From Streptomyces sp. 2131.1 (lineage in GTDB: Bacteria > Actinomycetota > Actinomycetes > Streptomycetales > Streptomycetaceae): DNA of 64,000 nt. Made by a program: the position numbers and the translations under genes. Shown here in pieces: positions 49,196-58,510 of the stretch; within the stretch, counting starts at the first letter, position 1, and the number at the start of each line of letters is the position of its first letter. The notes beneath the pieces were generated by a model. The model did not search any database. It saw only the letters and a list, made by a program, of their open reading frames with translations, and was not told the DNA's origin. The stretch covers positions 4,576,001-4,640,000 of the forward strand of contig NZ_FNSY01000001.1 of assembly GCF_900105515.1 (NCBI RefSeq). The letters are read 5' to 3'.

Positions 49196-50851
49196 CTAGG
49201 AGCCCCCGGAGGCCCGCCACTCCCGCGCGTACTCGTCGAAGACGACCCGCAGATGGTGGCCGATCTTCAGGTAGTCCAGGTCGTCGAGGTTGGCCAGCGA
49301 GACCCGGACGGACCACTGCGGGCCGTCGAAACCGCCGCCGTTCAGCAGCACCACGGACGTCTGCTCGGCCAGCCGGAACAGCGGATCGACGGGCTCGTAG
49401 TTGGCCTCCAGATAGTCGGCGAACTCCTTGCCCAGAGTGCGTTCCGCCTCCGCCAGCAGGTCCAGCTCGATGTAGTACGCGGCCCGCTTCGGGTCCTCGG
49501 AGATCTTCATGTGCGCGCCTTCGAGAAGCAGTTGGAGGCGCTGCCGCACGATGGCGCGGATGCGGGCCTTGTACTGCTGGCCCTCGTCCAGCATGTCGAA
49601 GAGCGAGAACAACGCCATCATCACCTGCTGCGGCAGCGACAGACCCGCCGTGTGGTTGAGCGCCACCTGCCGGGAGTCCGCGACCAGCCGGTCGATGAAC
49701 CGCATCCGCTCCGGCTCCAGGGAGAGCGACCCGTACCGCTTGTCCAGCCGTGCCTTCTCCTCGGCACTCTGCGCGGCCAGCAGGTCGTCGACGACGTTGT
49801 CGTCGTGCAGCCCGATGACCCCGAGCCGCCAGCCGGTGGCGCCGTAGTGCTTGGAGTACGAGTACACGAGCAGCGCGTTGCGCGGGAGTTCCGCGGCGAG
49901 CGAGCGGAAGCCCTCGACGAAGGTCCCGTACACGTCGTCCGTGACGATGATCAGGTCAGGGTTCCGCTCGGCCACGATCTCCGCGATCTGCTCGGCGACC
50001 CGCGTGGAGAGGGCGAGGGAGGGCGGGTTGCTCGGATTCACGCAGCACACCATCCGCACCGAGGGGTCGGCCAGCTTGGCGATCTCCTCCGGCGGGTAGC
50101 GCCACTGCCGCACCCCGGTCTCGGTGAACAGGTTCGCCTCGACATGTACGACGTCGAAGCCGTACGTGTCCAGCTCGGGGATCTCCAGGTACGGCGTGAA
50201 CACCGGGACCATCAGGGCGATCCGGTCGCCCCGGTGCAGGATGCCGTTCTTCAGCAGAGAGTCGAAGATGTAGCACATCGCGGCGGTGCCGCCCTCGGTC
50301 GCGAAGAGGCTCAGGTGCTGCCCCTCCGGCGGCCGGTGGTCGAACATCTCGTCCGTCACGTAGCCGCGTACGATCTGCTCGACGTGCGGCAGAATGCGCC
50401 CCGGCACGGGGTAGTTGTCCCCGATCGAGGAGTCCGCCAGCTCGTGCACGAAGGCGTCGGGCGTGAAACCGAACCGCTTGACGGCCAGGTCGACGCACGC
50501 CTTCAGCAGCTCGATACCGGGCAGCCCCGGATTCGTACGCGTGAAGCGGGCGAAGCGCTCGGCGCAGCCGGGCTCCTCGGGCATCCCGCCCAGGTTGTCG
50601 GCGGTCCAGACCCGGCGGGACTCCTCGATCGCGAAGTAGCCGAGCGCGTGGTACGCCTCGCGGGGGCCGGTCGCGACCCAGTTCGGGTTGCCGCGGCCCG
50701 CGTTCAGCATGACGCGGGTGGTCTTCCCCTTCTGGCCGGGCTTGTCGCTCTGTTCGGCCTGGGCGATGCTGATGAACTTGTCCTTCAGCTCGAACGGGCT
50801 GAGCTGCGCGTACGAGCGGATCTCCGTGCGGCTGAGGGCGTCCTCGGTCAT
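49196..50851 (-). CDS. aspD: Aspartate 4-decarboxylase (bifunctional aspartate transaminase) AspD
   Basis: A 551-residue PLP enzyme longer than ordinary aminotransferases, as for AspD. It removes the beta-carboxyl of L-aspartate to give L-alanine and CO2. Evidence: VMLNAGRGNPNWVATGPREAYHALGYFA, LFATEGGTAAMCYIFDSLL, CCVNPSNPPSLALS, the PLP-Asp in IIVTDDVYGTFVEGF and the PLP-Lys in YSYSKHYGATGWRLG. The C-terminal small domain ends with the Arg-containing substrate site. It lies 58 bases downstream of aspT. Together they generate a proton gradient and raise cytoplasmic pH. Confidence 0.92.
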   Translation of the reverse strand: MTEDALSRTEIRSYAQLSPFELKDKFISIAQAEQSDKPGQKGKTTRVMLNAGRGNPNWVATGPREAYHALGYFAIEESRRVWTADNLGGMPEEPGCAERFARFTRTNPGLPGIELLKACVDLAVKRFGFTPDAFVHELADSSIGDNYPVPGRILPHVEQIVRGYVTDEMFDHRPPEGQHLSLFATEGGTAAMCYIFDSLLKNGILHRGDRIALMVPVFTPYLEIPELDTYGFDVVHVEANLFTETGVRQWRYPPEEIAKLADPSVRMVCCVNPSNPPSLALSTRVAEQIAEIVAERNPDLIIVTDDVYGTFVEGFRSLAAELPRNALLVYSYSKHYGATGWRLGVIGLHDDNVVDDLLAAQSAEEKARLDKRYGSLSLEPERMRFIDRLVADSRQVALNHTAGLSLPQQVMMALFSLFDMLDEGQQYKARIRAIVRQRLQLLLEGAHMKISEDPKRAAYYIELDLLAEAERTLGKEFADYLEANYEPVDPLFRLAEQTSVVLLNGGGFDGPQWSVRVSLANLDDLDYLKIGHHLRVVFDEYAREWRASGGS

Positions 50852-50909
50852 GGCTGGGCTCCCGCGGATCAGTGGTCGAGGAGGGCGGTGGCGGTGGCGG
50901 GCGGGCCGG

Positions 50910-52589
50910 TCATCCGGAACCGAGGACGCCGACGAGGACGGGGCCGGTGAGGGGCAGCAGGAAGTTGGAGAGCGCGTACGTGATCGTGTAACCGAGCAGC
51001 GGTACGGAGCTCTGCGCCACCTGGGTGATGGAGGTGATCGCGGGGGTCGAGCACTGCTGGCCCGCGATGGCGCCGATCAGCAGCGGCTTCTCGATGCGGA
51101 GCAGCTTCAGGCCGACGACCAGGGAGATGGTGGCCGGGACGAGCACCATGGCGATCCCGGCGAACGGCAGCAGCGCGCCGTACTCCTTCAGCAGCGGCCA
51201 GGCCTGCGGCCCGGCGGTCAGACCGGTGCAGGCGATGAAGACGGCCAGGCCCAGGTCCTTCAGCGTGTTGGCGGCCTGCGGCGGGAACGCCCCGAAGGTC
51301 TGCCGGCGGCAGCGGAACCAGCCGAAGAGCAGCCCCGAGACCAGGCAGCCGCCGCCGGTGCCGAGCGACATCGGGATGTCGCCGAACCGGACCACTACCT
51401 GGCCGAGCAGCGAGCCCGCCACGATGCCGAACCCCAGGTAGATGAAGTCCGTCGCGTCGTTCTTCACGACCGCGCCGATCTTCGCCACCAGCTTGTTCAG
51501 GCCCGCCCGCGCACCGACCAACGTGAGTACGTCGCCGCGCTGCACCGTGGTCTCGGCTGAGGCGGGCAGATGCTGGTCGTTGCGGAGCACGTCGGTGATG
51601 TACACCCCGTCCTTCAGGAACTCGGGGTGGTCCCGCTCCAGCCGGGCGATGGTCGAGCCGGCCGTCGCCTTCTCGGTCACCGCGACCTGCCGGGTCGCCA
51701 GCGGGGCGTCGAGGCCGGGCACCGAGGGCGTCTCGGGGCCGATCTCGCGGCCCGCCTCGATGATCCAGGAGCGCCGGCCGACCAACTGGACCAGGTCGCT
51801 CAGGATCAGCTCCAGGTCGGGGGAGGGGGTGAGCAGCTTGCTGCCGCGCTTGACGCCCTCGACGGTGACCCTGCCCGCCCGTACGGCCTTCAGCTCGCCG
51901 ATCCTGAGGCCGTCGGCCAGCGTCACCAGATAGGTGCGGCCGACGGTGCCCGGCAGCGCCTCCCGCTCGTCGTCCTCCAGGCCGCGGGCGCCGCCGCGCA
52001 TCTTCTCCCAGAGCTCGCGGGAGGCGTCCGCCAGGTTGATGCGCGTCAGCATCGGCATGATCTGGCTGGTGTACAGCACGATGGTGACCAGGCCGAAGAG
52101 GTAGCAGACGGTGTACGCGGTGGCGACGTGGCCCTGGTACTGGGTGACCTGGCCGGACGTCAGCCCGTCGAGCTTGCCGATGGCCTCGGTGGCCGTACCG
52201 ACCACGGCGGATTCCGTCGCGGCGCCGGCCAGGATGCCGGACGCGGTTCCCACGTCGAGGTCGAACGCCTTGGCCAGCCCGAAGGCGATGCCGAGCACGC
52301 AGACCAGCTCGATCAGGCAGAGCGCGAGGAAGCGGAGGCTGCGCCGGTTGAGGTTGGCGAAGAACTGCGGCCCGGCGAGATAGCCGAGCGAGAAGATGAA
52401 CAGCGCGAAGAACACCGTCTTGACGTCGTCGTCGACGGTGACGTGCCGGGTGCCGATCAGCAGCGAGACGATCAGCGTTCCGCAGATGCCGCCGAGCGTG
52501 ATGGGGCCGACGCGGAGCTTCCCCACGAGATAGCCGAGGGCGAGGCAGAGGAAGAGAGCGAGCTCGGAATGGTCCCGGATCACACCCAT
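50910..52589 (-). CDS. aspT: Aspartate:alanine exchanger AspT
   Basis: A 559-residue AAE-family antiporter. Two membrane halves (ALFLCLALGYLVGKLRVGPITLGGICGTLIVSLLIG and DFIYLGFGIVAGSLLGQVVV, ends given) flank a cytoplasmic part with two RCK_C/TrkA-C-like domains. AspT residues recognisable: GILAGAATESAVVGTATEAIG and AGQQCSTPAITSITQ. It takes up aspartate in exchange for alanine made by AspD, so decarboxylation consumes a proton and creates proton motive force. ATG 52589 is chosen; ATG 52622 upstream is a possible alternative. Cotranscribed with aspD. Confidence 0.9.
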   Translation of the reverse strand: MGVIRDHSELALFLCLALGYLVGKLRVGPITLGGICGTLIVSLLIGTRHVTVDDDVKTVFFALFIFSLGYLAGPQFFANLNRRSLRFLALCLIELVCVLGIAFGLAKAFDLDVGTASGILAGAATESAVVGTATEAIGKLDGLTSGQVTQYQGHVATAYTVCYLFGLVTIVLYTSQIMPMLTRINLADASRELWEKMRGGARGLEDDEREALPGTVGRTYLVTLADGLRIGELKAVRAGRVTVEGVKRGSKLLTPSPDLELILSDLVQLVGRRSWIIEAGREIGPETPSVPGLDAPLATRQVAVTEKATAGSTIARLERDHPEFLKDGVYITDVLRNDQHLPASAETTVQRGDVLTLVGARAGLNKLVAKIGAVVKNDATDFIYLGFGIVAGSLLGQVVVRFGDIPMSLGTGGGCLVSGLLFGWFRCRRQTFGAFPPQAANTLKDLGLAVFIACTGLTAGPQAWPLLKEYGALLPFAGIAMVLVPATISLVVGLKLLRIEKPLLIGAIAGQQCSTPAITSITQVAQSSVPLLGYTITYALSNFLLPLTGPVLVGVLGSG

Positions 52590-53045
52590 CCGCTCAACGC
52601 CCCGAACCAGCGAAACCGACATTTGGCCACATAGCCGAAAGCTAACAGCGCCTGTCTTTTCCGGCACGTCCACGCAGCCCGGGCGCTCACCGGCCGCCGG
52701 TGGGGGCCCCGTTCCCGCCCGCCGGCTTCGGCCGGCCCCGTCCCGACTTCGGGCAAAGAACGCGCGACTCCGCATCCGCGCCCCCTCCGCGCCGTACCCC
52801 GTTCACTTCCCGGCGGGGCCCCTGAGGCCGCGCCGGGCTGTTGCCGGACCGTTCCGAAAAACCGGCACCACGGCTGGTTTCCCGTCGGGGTCCGGCCAAG
52901 ATCCAACCCCAACCCGCCCCCCACCTGCGGGAATTCAAAACCCCGCCTCCCGCCGCAACGCGGCGAACCGCTTTGGCAAGCCCTCGGCCGGACACGGTCT
53001 CGTGACTTGCAGGACACGCTCGCGCAACGGAAGCGTCTTCAACTC
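52590..53045. other. Divergent promoter region of aspT and cebE
   Basis: About 450 bases, free of a convincing gene; all frames give Arg/Pro/Gly-rich or frame-broken peptides. It holds the aspT promoter and, at its right edge, the cebE promoter. Confidence 0.55.
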
Positions 53046-53075
53046 TTGACACCCACCCCCCGCAGGCAGCAATCT
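53046..53075 (+). promoter_or_regulatory. cebE promoter
   Basis: TTGACA (53046-53051) and CAATCT (53070-53075) separated by 18 bases give a good vegetative promoter. The CebR box begins 15 bases after the -10 element. Confidence 0.65.
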
Positions 53076-53090
53076 TCCGACATCGACGCA

Positions 53091-53104
53091 TGGGAGCGCT
53101 CCCA
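53091..53104 (+). promoter_or_regulatory. CebR box upstream of cebE
   Basis: TGGGAGCGCTCCCA, the exact 14-bp CebR palindrome, lies just past the predicted transcription start of cebE. Binding of the cellobiose-sensitive repressor CebR here would block transcription. Confidence 0.93.
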
Positions 53105-53233
53105 CATCACGCGGGATTTTCCCGGGTGAACGGCACTGCCCGTGTCCTCCCCCCAAACCCATCCGGCACCCGCACTCACCAGCGCGTATGCCACGCAGTG
53201 AGCCAGTCCCACCCTGGAACAAGGAGTAGTGGA

Positions 53234-54559
53234 ATGCGTATCACCCGCACCGTCGCCGGCCGGAGCCGCAGAGTCGCGGTCCTGGCCACCACGGGCCTGA
53301 CCGCTTCGGCGCTGCTGCTGACCGGCTGCAGCAGTGACGACTCCGACTCGAACGAGTCCTCCGACGCGAACGGGAAGATCACGCTGACCGTCGCCGACTT
53401 CGGCCAGTTCGGCTACAAGGAAGCCGGTCTCTTCGCCAAGTACCACGAGCTGCACCCGAACATCACGGTGAAGGAAGACACCACCGCGGATGAGAAGGTC
53501 TACTACCCCAAGCTGCTCCAGCAGCTGAACTCGGGCAGTGGCCTCGCCGACGTCCAGGGCCTCGAGGTCGGGCGCATCAAGGAGCTCGTCGACACCAAGG
53601 CGGACCAGTTCGCCGACCTGAGCAAGGTCATCGACGTCAACGAGTTCGTGTCGTGGAAGGAGAAGCAGGCCACCACGGCCGACGGAAAGGTGATCGGCGC
53701 GGGTACCGACATCGGCCCGATGTCGCTCTGCTACAACACCGAGCTGTTCAAGAAGGCCGGTCTGCCGACCGACCGCAAGGAGGTCGCCGCCAAGATCTCC
53801 GGCGGCTGGGAGGACTACCTCAAGCTCGGTGAGGAGTACAAGAAGAAGGCCCCCGCGGGCACGTACTTCATGGACTCCGCCAGCGCCATGTTCAACGCCG
53901 TCGTCAGCTCCAACGCGAAGCAGTACTACGACGAGAGCGGCAAGGCGATCTACAAGGACAGCCCCAGCGTCCAGCAGGGCTGGAACCTCGCGGCCGAGGC
54001 CGCGGACAAGAAGCTGACCCAGGGCCTCGCCCAGTTCAGCGACCCGTGGAAGGCCGCGCTGCGCAAGAGCACGATGGCCACCGTGGTCTGCCCCGCCTGG
54101 ATGGCCGGCCAGATCTCCGTGAACGCCGGTGACGCCAACAAGGGCAAGTGGGACATCACCACCGCCCCCGGCACCTCCGCGGCCAACTGGGGCGGTTCCT
54201 TCCTCGGTGTCCCGAAGGCCGGCAAGAACGTCGACGAGGCCACCAAGCTCGTCAAGTGGCTGACCGCCCCCGAGCAGCAGGCCGCCGTCTTCAAGGCGAT
54301 CGGTTCCTTCCCGTCCAACAAGGGCGCGTACGAGCTGCCCGACGTGAAGACCGCGAAGCTGCCGTACTTCAACGACGCCCCGATCGGCCAGCTCTACGCC
54401 GACGAGGCCAAGTCCATCCCCGAGACGATCCTCGGCCCGAAGGACGCGTCCATCAAGGACACCATCTCCACCCAGATCAACAACATGGAGCAGCGCGGCA
54501 CCAAGCCGGACGACGCGTGGGAGGCCGCCACCAAGGCCATCGACAAGGTGATCGGCTGA
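53234..54559 (+). CDS. cebE: Cello-oligosaccharide-binding lipoprotein CebE
   Basis: A 441-residue extracytoplasmic sugar-binding protein. Signal peptide with lipobox LLLTGCSS, then SBP_bac_1 features: TLTVADFGQFGYKEAGLFAKYHELHPNITVKED, PMSLCYNTELFKKAGLP and DAWEAATKAIDKVIG. CebE binds cellobiose and cellotriose and passes them to CebFG. Start ATG 53234 follows AAGGAG. First gene of the ceb operon behind a promoter with a perfect CebR box. A hairpin follows the stop, which would keep CebE more abundant than the permeases. Confidence 0.94.
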   Translation: MRITRTVAGRSRRVAVLATTGLTASALLLTGCSSDDSDSNESSDANGKITLTVADFGQFGYKEAGLFAKYHELHPNITVKEDTTADEKVYYPKLLQQLNSGSGLADVQGLEVGRIKELVDTKADQFADLSKVIDVNEFVSWKEKQATTADGKVIGAGTDIGPMSLCYNTELFKKAGLPTDRKEVAAKISGGWEDYLKLGEEYKKKAPAGTYFMDSASAMFNAVVSSNAKQYYDESGKAIYKDSPSVQQGWNLAAEAADKKLTQGLAQFSDPWKAALRKSTMATVVCPAWMAGQISVNAGDANKGKWDITTAPGTSAANWGGSFLGVPKAGKNVDEATKLVKWLTAPEQQAAVFKAIGSFPSNKGAYELPDVKTAKLPYFNDAPIGQLYADEAKSIPETILGPKDASIKDTISTQINNMEQRGTKPDDAWEAATKAIDKVIG

Positions 54560-54568
54560 CGTTCGCCG

Positions 54569-54601
54569 GGGCGCGTCCGGCCTGATCCGCCGGACGCGCC
54601 C
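54569..54601 (+). terminator. Intercistronic hairpin between cebE and cebF
   Basis: Perfect 13-bp stem (54569-54581 and 54589-54601, loop CTGATCC). It may terminate part of the transcripts or protect the cebE mRNA. Confidence 0.75.
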
Positions 54602-54725
54602 GGCGCGGGCGGCCCTCCGCGGGCCGCCCGCACCTGCGTGTTCCTGAGGGGTGCGACGCGACGGCCCGGTCGGCCCCCGCCCCGTACCCGGGTAACTCAA
54701 GCAATCCAGGGAAGGACTCCCGCTC

Positions 54726-55724
54726 GTGGCCACCTCGACTCCCACCCGGGACGCATACGCGCCGCCACCCCGCGGCTCCCAGCACAAACCGGCGGACACC
54801 CGCCGGCAGATGTGGCGGAGCCGGCTCTGGCGGTTCGACGACAAGGCGTCGCCGTTCGCCTACATAGCCCCGTTCTTCCTCGTCTTCGGCGCGTTCGGGC
54901 TCTACCCGCTGATCTACACCGGCTGGATCGCCCTGCACCGGGTCGAGATGACCGGCATGAACCAGATGGAATGGGTCGGCTGGGAGAACTTCGACAAGAT
55001 CCTCCACGACTCCGAGTTCTGGACGGCCGTCAGCAACACCTTCCTCATCGGTGTCATGTCGACGGTCCCGCAGCTGCTCGTCGCGCTCGGCCTGGCCCAT
55101 CTGCTCAACTACAAGCTGCGCGCCAGCACCTTCTGGCGCACGGTGATCCTCACCCCGTACGCCACCTCGGTGGCCTCCGCGGCCCTCGTCTTCGCCCTGG
55201 TCTTCCGGGCCGACGGCGGCCTGCTGAACTGGGCGCTGCACTTCGTCGGCCTCGGCGACACCAACTGGGCCAACGGCCACTGGACGTCCAAGATCGCCAT
55301 CTCGGTCATCGTGATCTGGCGCTGGACCGGCTACAACACCCTGATCTACCTGGCCGCGATGCAGGCGGTGCCGTCCGACCTGTACGAGGCGGCCTCGCTG
55401 GACGGCGCCTCGCGCTGGCAGCAGTTCCGCAAGGTGACCATCCCCTCGCTGCGGCCCACGATCCTCTTCACGATCGTCATCTCGACCATCGGCTCCATGC
55501 AGCTGTTCGGTGAGCCCCTGCTGCTGGAGGGCGGCACTCTCGGCGCGACCGGCGGCAACGAGAATCAGTACGAGACCCTCAGCGTCTACCTCTACAACTA
55601 CGGCTGGAACCTCGGGCATCTCGGTCCGGCCGCCGCAGTGGCCTGGGCGATGCTCGCCCTCCTGCTGATCATCGCCGCGGTCAACTGGCTCATCGGCCGC
55701 TTCGTACGCAAATCCGCGGTCTGA
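54726..55724 (+). CDS. cebF: Cello-oligosaccharide ABC permease CebF
   Basis: A 332-residue MalF-type permease with six helices (FAYIAPFFLVFGAFGLYPLIY, TVPQLLVALGLAHLLNY, VASAALVFALVF and others) and the EAA loop YEAASLDGASRWQQFRKVTIPSL. Partner of CebG; the shared ATPase MsiK is encoded elsewhere. The start is GTG 54726 after GGAAGGA. Substrates are cellobiose and cellotriose, known for the family. Confidence 0.92.
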   Translation: MATSTPTRDAYAPPPRGSQHKPADTRRQMWRSRLWRFDDKASPFAYIAPFFLVFGAFGLYPLIYTGWIALHRVEMTGMNQMEWVGWENFDKILHDSEFWTAVSNTFLIGVMSTVPQLLVALGLAHLLNYKLRASTFWRTVILTPYATSVASAALVFALVFRADGGLLNWALHFVGLGDTNWANGHWTSKIAISVIVIWRWTGYNTLIYLAAMQAVPSDLYEAASLDGASRWQQFRKVTIPSLRPTILFTIVISTIGSMQLFGEPLLLEGGTLGATGGNENQYETLSVYLYNYGWNLGHLGPAAAVAWAMLALLLIIAAVNWLIGRFVRKSAV

Positions 55725-55740
55725 CCGGGAGCGAATTCCA

Positions 55741-56661
55741 ATGACCATGACCAGCCCCACCAAAGTTCCGGAGCCCGTTCTCCCGGCGCGTTCCGCCCAC
55801 CGCGCGCCGAAGCGTGCCAGCCGCTTCAAGCCCGGTGCCGGGCAGCAGCTGAAGGGCGGCCCGTTCGCCTACATCGCGCTGGCCGTCGTCGGCATCGGTT
55901 CGCTGCTGCCGCTGTACTGGACCCTCGTGGCCGCGTCCCACACCCAGGACGAGGTGCTGGCCAGCACCCCGCCGTTCCTGCCCGGGGACCGCCTCTTCCA
56001 CAACCTCGACGCCGCCTGGACCCAGGCACACCTGGGCAAGGCGATCGTCAACAGCGTCATCGTGGCCGGCTGCATCACGGCGGCGACGCTCTTCTTCTGC
56101 ACGCTGGCCGGCTACGCCTTCGCCAAGATGCGCTTCCGCGGACGCAACGTCCTGATGACCGGGGTCATCCTGACCCTGACCATCCCGCCGCAGCTCAGCG
56201 TCGTCCCGCTGTTCATGATGATGGCCGACCTCGGCTGGGGCGGGAACCTGGAGTCGGTGATCTTCCCGACCCTGGTCAGCGCCTTCGGCGTGTTCTTCAT
56301 GCGCCAGTACCTGAGCGAGGCGCTGCCGTACGAGCTGATCGAGGCCGCCAAGATCGACGGCGCGAACAACTTCCGCATCGTGCTGAGCGTGGTGCTGCCG
56401 GTGGCCCGCCCCGCGATGATGGTGCTCGGCATGCTCACCTTCGTCCAGGCGTGGAACGACTTCTTCTGGCCCTACCTCGCCCTGAACCAGCAGAACCCCA
56501 CCCTTCAGGTGGCCCTCGGCCAGCTCAGCGCCTCGTACACCCCCGACACCAGCATCGTGATGGCCGGCGCGCTGATCAGCACCCTGCCGCTGCTCGCGGT
56601 GTTCGTGGTCTTCGGCAAGCAGATCGTCGGCGGGATCATGTCCGGCGCCGTCAAGGGCTGA
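55741..56661 (+). CDS. cebG: Cello-oligosaccharide ABC permease CebG
   Basis: A 306-residue MalG-type permease. Helices from [19 protein letters not shown] onward and the EAA loop [29 protein letters not shown]. Start ATG 55741 after GGGAGCG, 16 bases behind cebF. The two permeases form the membrane channel; no ATPase gene is in the window. Confidence 0.92.
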   Translation: MTMTSPTKVPEPVLPARSAHRAPKRASRFKPGAGQQLKGGPFAYIALAVVGIGSLLPLYWTLVAASHTQDEVLASTPPFLPGDRLFHNLDAAWTQAHLGKAIVNSVIVAGCITAATLFFCTLAGYAFAKMRFRGRNVLMTGVILTLTIPPQLSVVPLFMMMADLGWGGNLESVIFPTLVSAFGVFFMRQYLSEALPYELIEAAKIDGANNFRIVLSVVLPVARPAMMVLGMLTFVQAWNDFFWPYLALNQQNPTLQVALGQLSASYTPDTSIVMAGALISTLPLLAVFVVFGKQIVGGIMSGAVKG

Positions 56662-56770
56662 CGCCCCGCCTGCCGCCTTTCCGTACCGGACCCGTACGGT
56701 CCCCGCCCGCCCCGCGGACCGTACGGGCTCCGCAGCCCCACCCCGTCACCGCCCCTGTCCGTCACACCCC

Positions 56771-56784
56771 TGGGAGCGCTCCCG
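56771..56784 (+). promoter_or_regulatory. CebR box overlapping the bglC ribosome binding site
   Basis: TGGGAGCGCTCCCG, one mismatch to the CebR palindrome, ends one base before the bglC ATG. Its GGGAG half is also the most likely Shine-Dalgarno sequence, so operator and ribosome site coincide. Confidence 0.85.
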
Positions 56785-56785
56785 C

Positions 56786-58252
56786 ATGACTGCCGTACGA
56801 CCTGACATCGCCCCGAAGCCGGTGCCCGAGGCCGCCACCACCTTCCCGACGGGCTTCCTCTGGGGAGCGGCCACCGCCGCCTACCAGGTCGAGGGTGCCG
56901 CCGCCGAGGACGGGCGCACGCCCTCCATCTGGGACACCTTCAGCCGCACCCCCGGCAAGGTCCGCAACGGCGACACCGGCGACATCGCCGCCGACCACTA
57001 CCACCGCTACCGCGACGACGTGGCCCTGATGAAGCGGCTGGGGCTGCAGGCGTACCGCTTCTCCATCTCCTGGTCCCGAGTGCAGCCCACGGGTCGCGGC
57101 CCCGCCGTCGAGCGTGGCCTCGACTTCTACCGCAAGCTCGTCGACGAGCTGCTCGAGGCGGGCATCACGCCCGTCGCCACCCTCTACCACTGGGACCTGC
57201 CCCAGGAGCTGGAGGATGCGGGCGGCTGGCCGGAGCGCGCCACCACCGAGCGGTTCGCGGACTACACCGCGATCATGGCCGGCGCCCTCGGTGACCGCGT
57301 CGGTACGTGGACCACCTTCAACGAGCCGTGGTGCTCGGCCTTCCTCGGCTACGGCTCCGGGGTGCACGCCCCCGGCCGCACCGAGCCCGCCTCCGCCCTG
57401 CGGGCGGCCCACCACCTCAACCTCGCCCATGGCCGGGCGATCGAGGTTCTGCGCGGTCAACTCCCCGCTACCGCGCAGACCTCGGTCACCCTCAACCTCC
57501 ACCAGGTCCGCCCGCTGACGCCGAGCCCCGAGGACGCGGACGCCGCCCGTCGCATCGACGCGGTCGGCAACCGGGTCTTCACCGGCCCGATGCTGCACGG
57601 CGCCTACCCGGAGGACCTGCTCACGGACACCGCGCACCTGGTGGACTGGTCGAAGCTGGTGCGGGACGGCGACCTGGAGGCGATCTCCCGCCCGGTCGAC
57701 GTCCTCGGCATCAACTACTACACGCCGACCCTGGTCTCCACGCCCGCCGAGGGCGCCGGCGACACCCGCAACGACGGCCACGGCGCGAGCGACTACTCGC
57801 CCTGGCCCGGCTCCGAGCACGTCGCCTTCCACCTCGCCGACGGCAAGCCGACCACCGCCATGAACTGGTCGATCGACCCCAACGGTCTCTACAACCTGCT
57901 CATGGACGTCACCCGCGACCACCCCGGCATTCCGCTGATGGTCACCGAGAACGGCGCCGCCTTCGACGACTACGTCTCGCCCGAGGGCCGGGTGCAGGAC
58001 CCCGAGCGCATCGCGTACCTGCACGGCCACCTCGACGCCGTACAGCGCGCGGTGGCCGACGGCGCGGACGTGCGCGGCTACTTCCTCTGGTCGCTGATGG
58101 ACAACTTCGAGTGGGCGTACGGCTATTCGAAGCGCTTCGGCGCGGTGTACGTGGACTACGCGTCGCAGCGCCGCATCCCGAAGGCCAGTGCCCACTGGTA
58201 CGCCGACGTGATCCGCCGTCACGCGCTGCCGCCGCAGGGCGACCTCGCCTGA
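56786..58252 (+). CDS. bglC: GH1 beta-glucosidase BglC
   Basis: A 488-residue cytoplasmic glycoside hydrolase family 1 enzyme, with acid/base Glu in [11 protein letters not shown] and nucleophile Glu in MVTENGAAF, plus [20 protein letters not shown] and the final [23 protein letters not shown]. It splits imported cellobiose and cellotriose to glucose and removes the CebR inducer. ATG 56786 directly follows a CebR box. A terminator hairpin lies 42 bases after the stop. Confidence 0.94.
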   Translation: MTAVRPDIAPKPVPEAATTFPTGFLWGAATAAYQVEGAAAEDGRTPSIWDTFSRTPGKVRNGDTGDIAADHYHRYRDDVALMKRLGLQAYRFSISWSRVQPTGRGPAVERGLDFYRKLVDELLEAGITPVATLYHWDLPQELEDAGGWPERATTERFADYTAIMAGALGDRVGTWTTFNEPWCSAFLGYGSGVHAPGRTEPASALRAAHHLNLAHGRAIEVLRGQLPATAQTSVTLNLHQVRPLTPSPEDADAARRIDAVGNRVFTGPMLHGAYPEDLLTDTAHLVDWSKLVRDGDLEAISRPVDVLGINYYTPTLVSTPAEGAGDTRNDGHGASDYSPWPGSEHVAFHLADGKPTTAMNWSIDPNGLYNLLMDVTRDHPGIPLMVTENGAAFDDYVSPEGRVQDPERIAYLHGHLDAVQRAVADGADVRGYFLWSLMDNFEWAYGYSKRFGAVYVDYASQRRIPKASAHWYADVIRRHALPPQGDLA

Positions 58253-58294
58253 CATCTCCCTTCCTCTCCGGTACGTCCTGACCCGTACCGGCCC

Positions 58295-58327
58295 GCTGAG
58301 ACCCGGCACCCGTTGCCGGGTCTCAGC
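58295..58327 (+). terminator. Terminator after bglC
   Basis: Perfect 14-bp stem (58295-58308 and 58314-58327, loop CCCGT), closing the cebEFG-bglC unit before cebR. Confidence 0.88.
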
Positions 58328-58383
58328 CGTTCCCCGGCTCCGACGCCCCGGCCTGTGCGTGCCGCTTGACCACGCGCGTAGAG

Positions 58384-58397
58384 TGGGAGCGCTCCCA
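58384..58397 (+). promoter_or_regulatory. CebR box upstream of cebR
   Basis: Exact TGGGAGCGCTCCCA palindrome 114 bases before the cebR start. It suggests that CebR represses its own gene. Confidence 0.9.
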
Positions 58398-58510
58398 TAC
58401 GGTGGAGCGGGGGAGCGGCCGACCGGTCCCACAGAGTGTCAAGGGAACCAACGCCAGGACTTGGTTTGGTTATCCGACTGTGAGAAATTGACCGCGAACG
58501 GGAGGCAGCC

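Noticed and set aside
52590-53220. Short open frames between aspT and cebE
   Set aside because: Frames are short, overlap each other and the cebE promoter, and show no conserved features.
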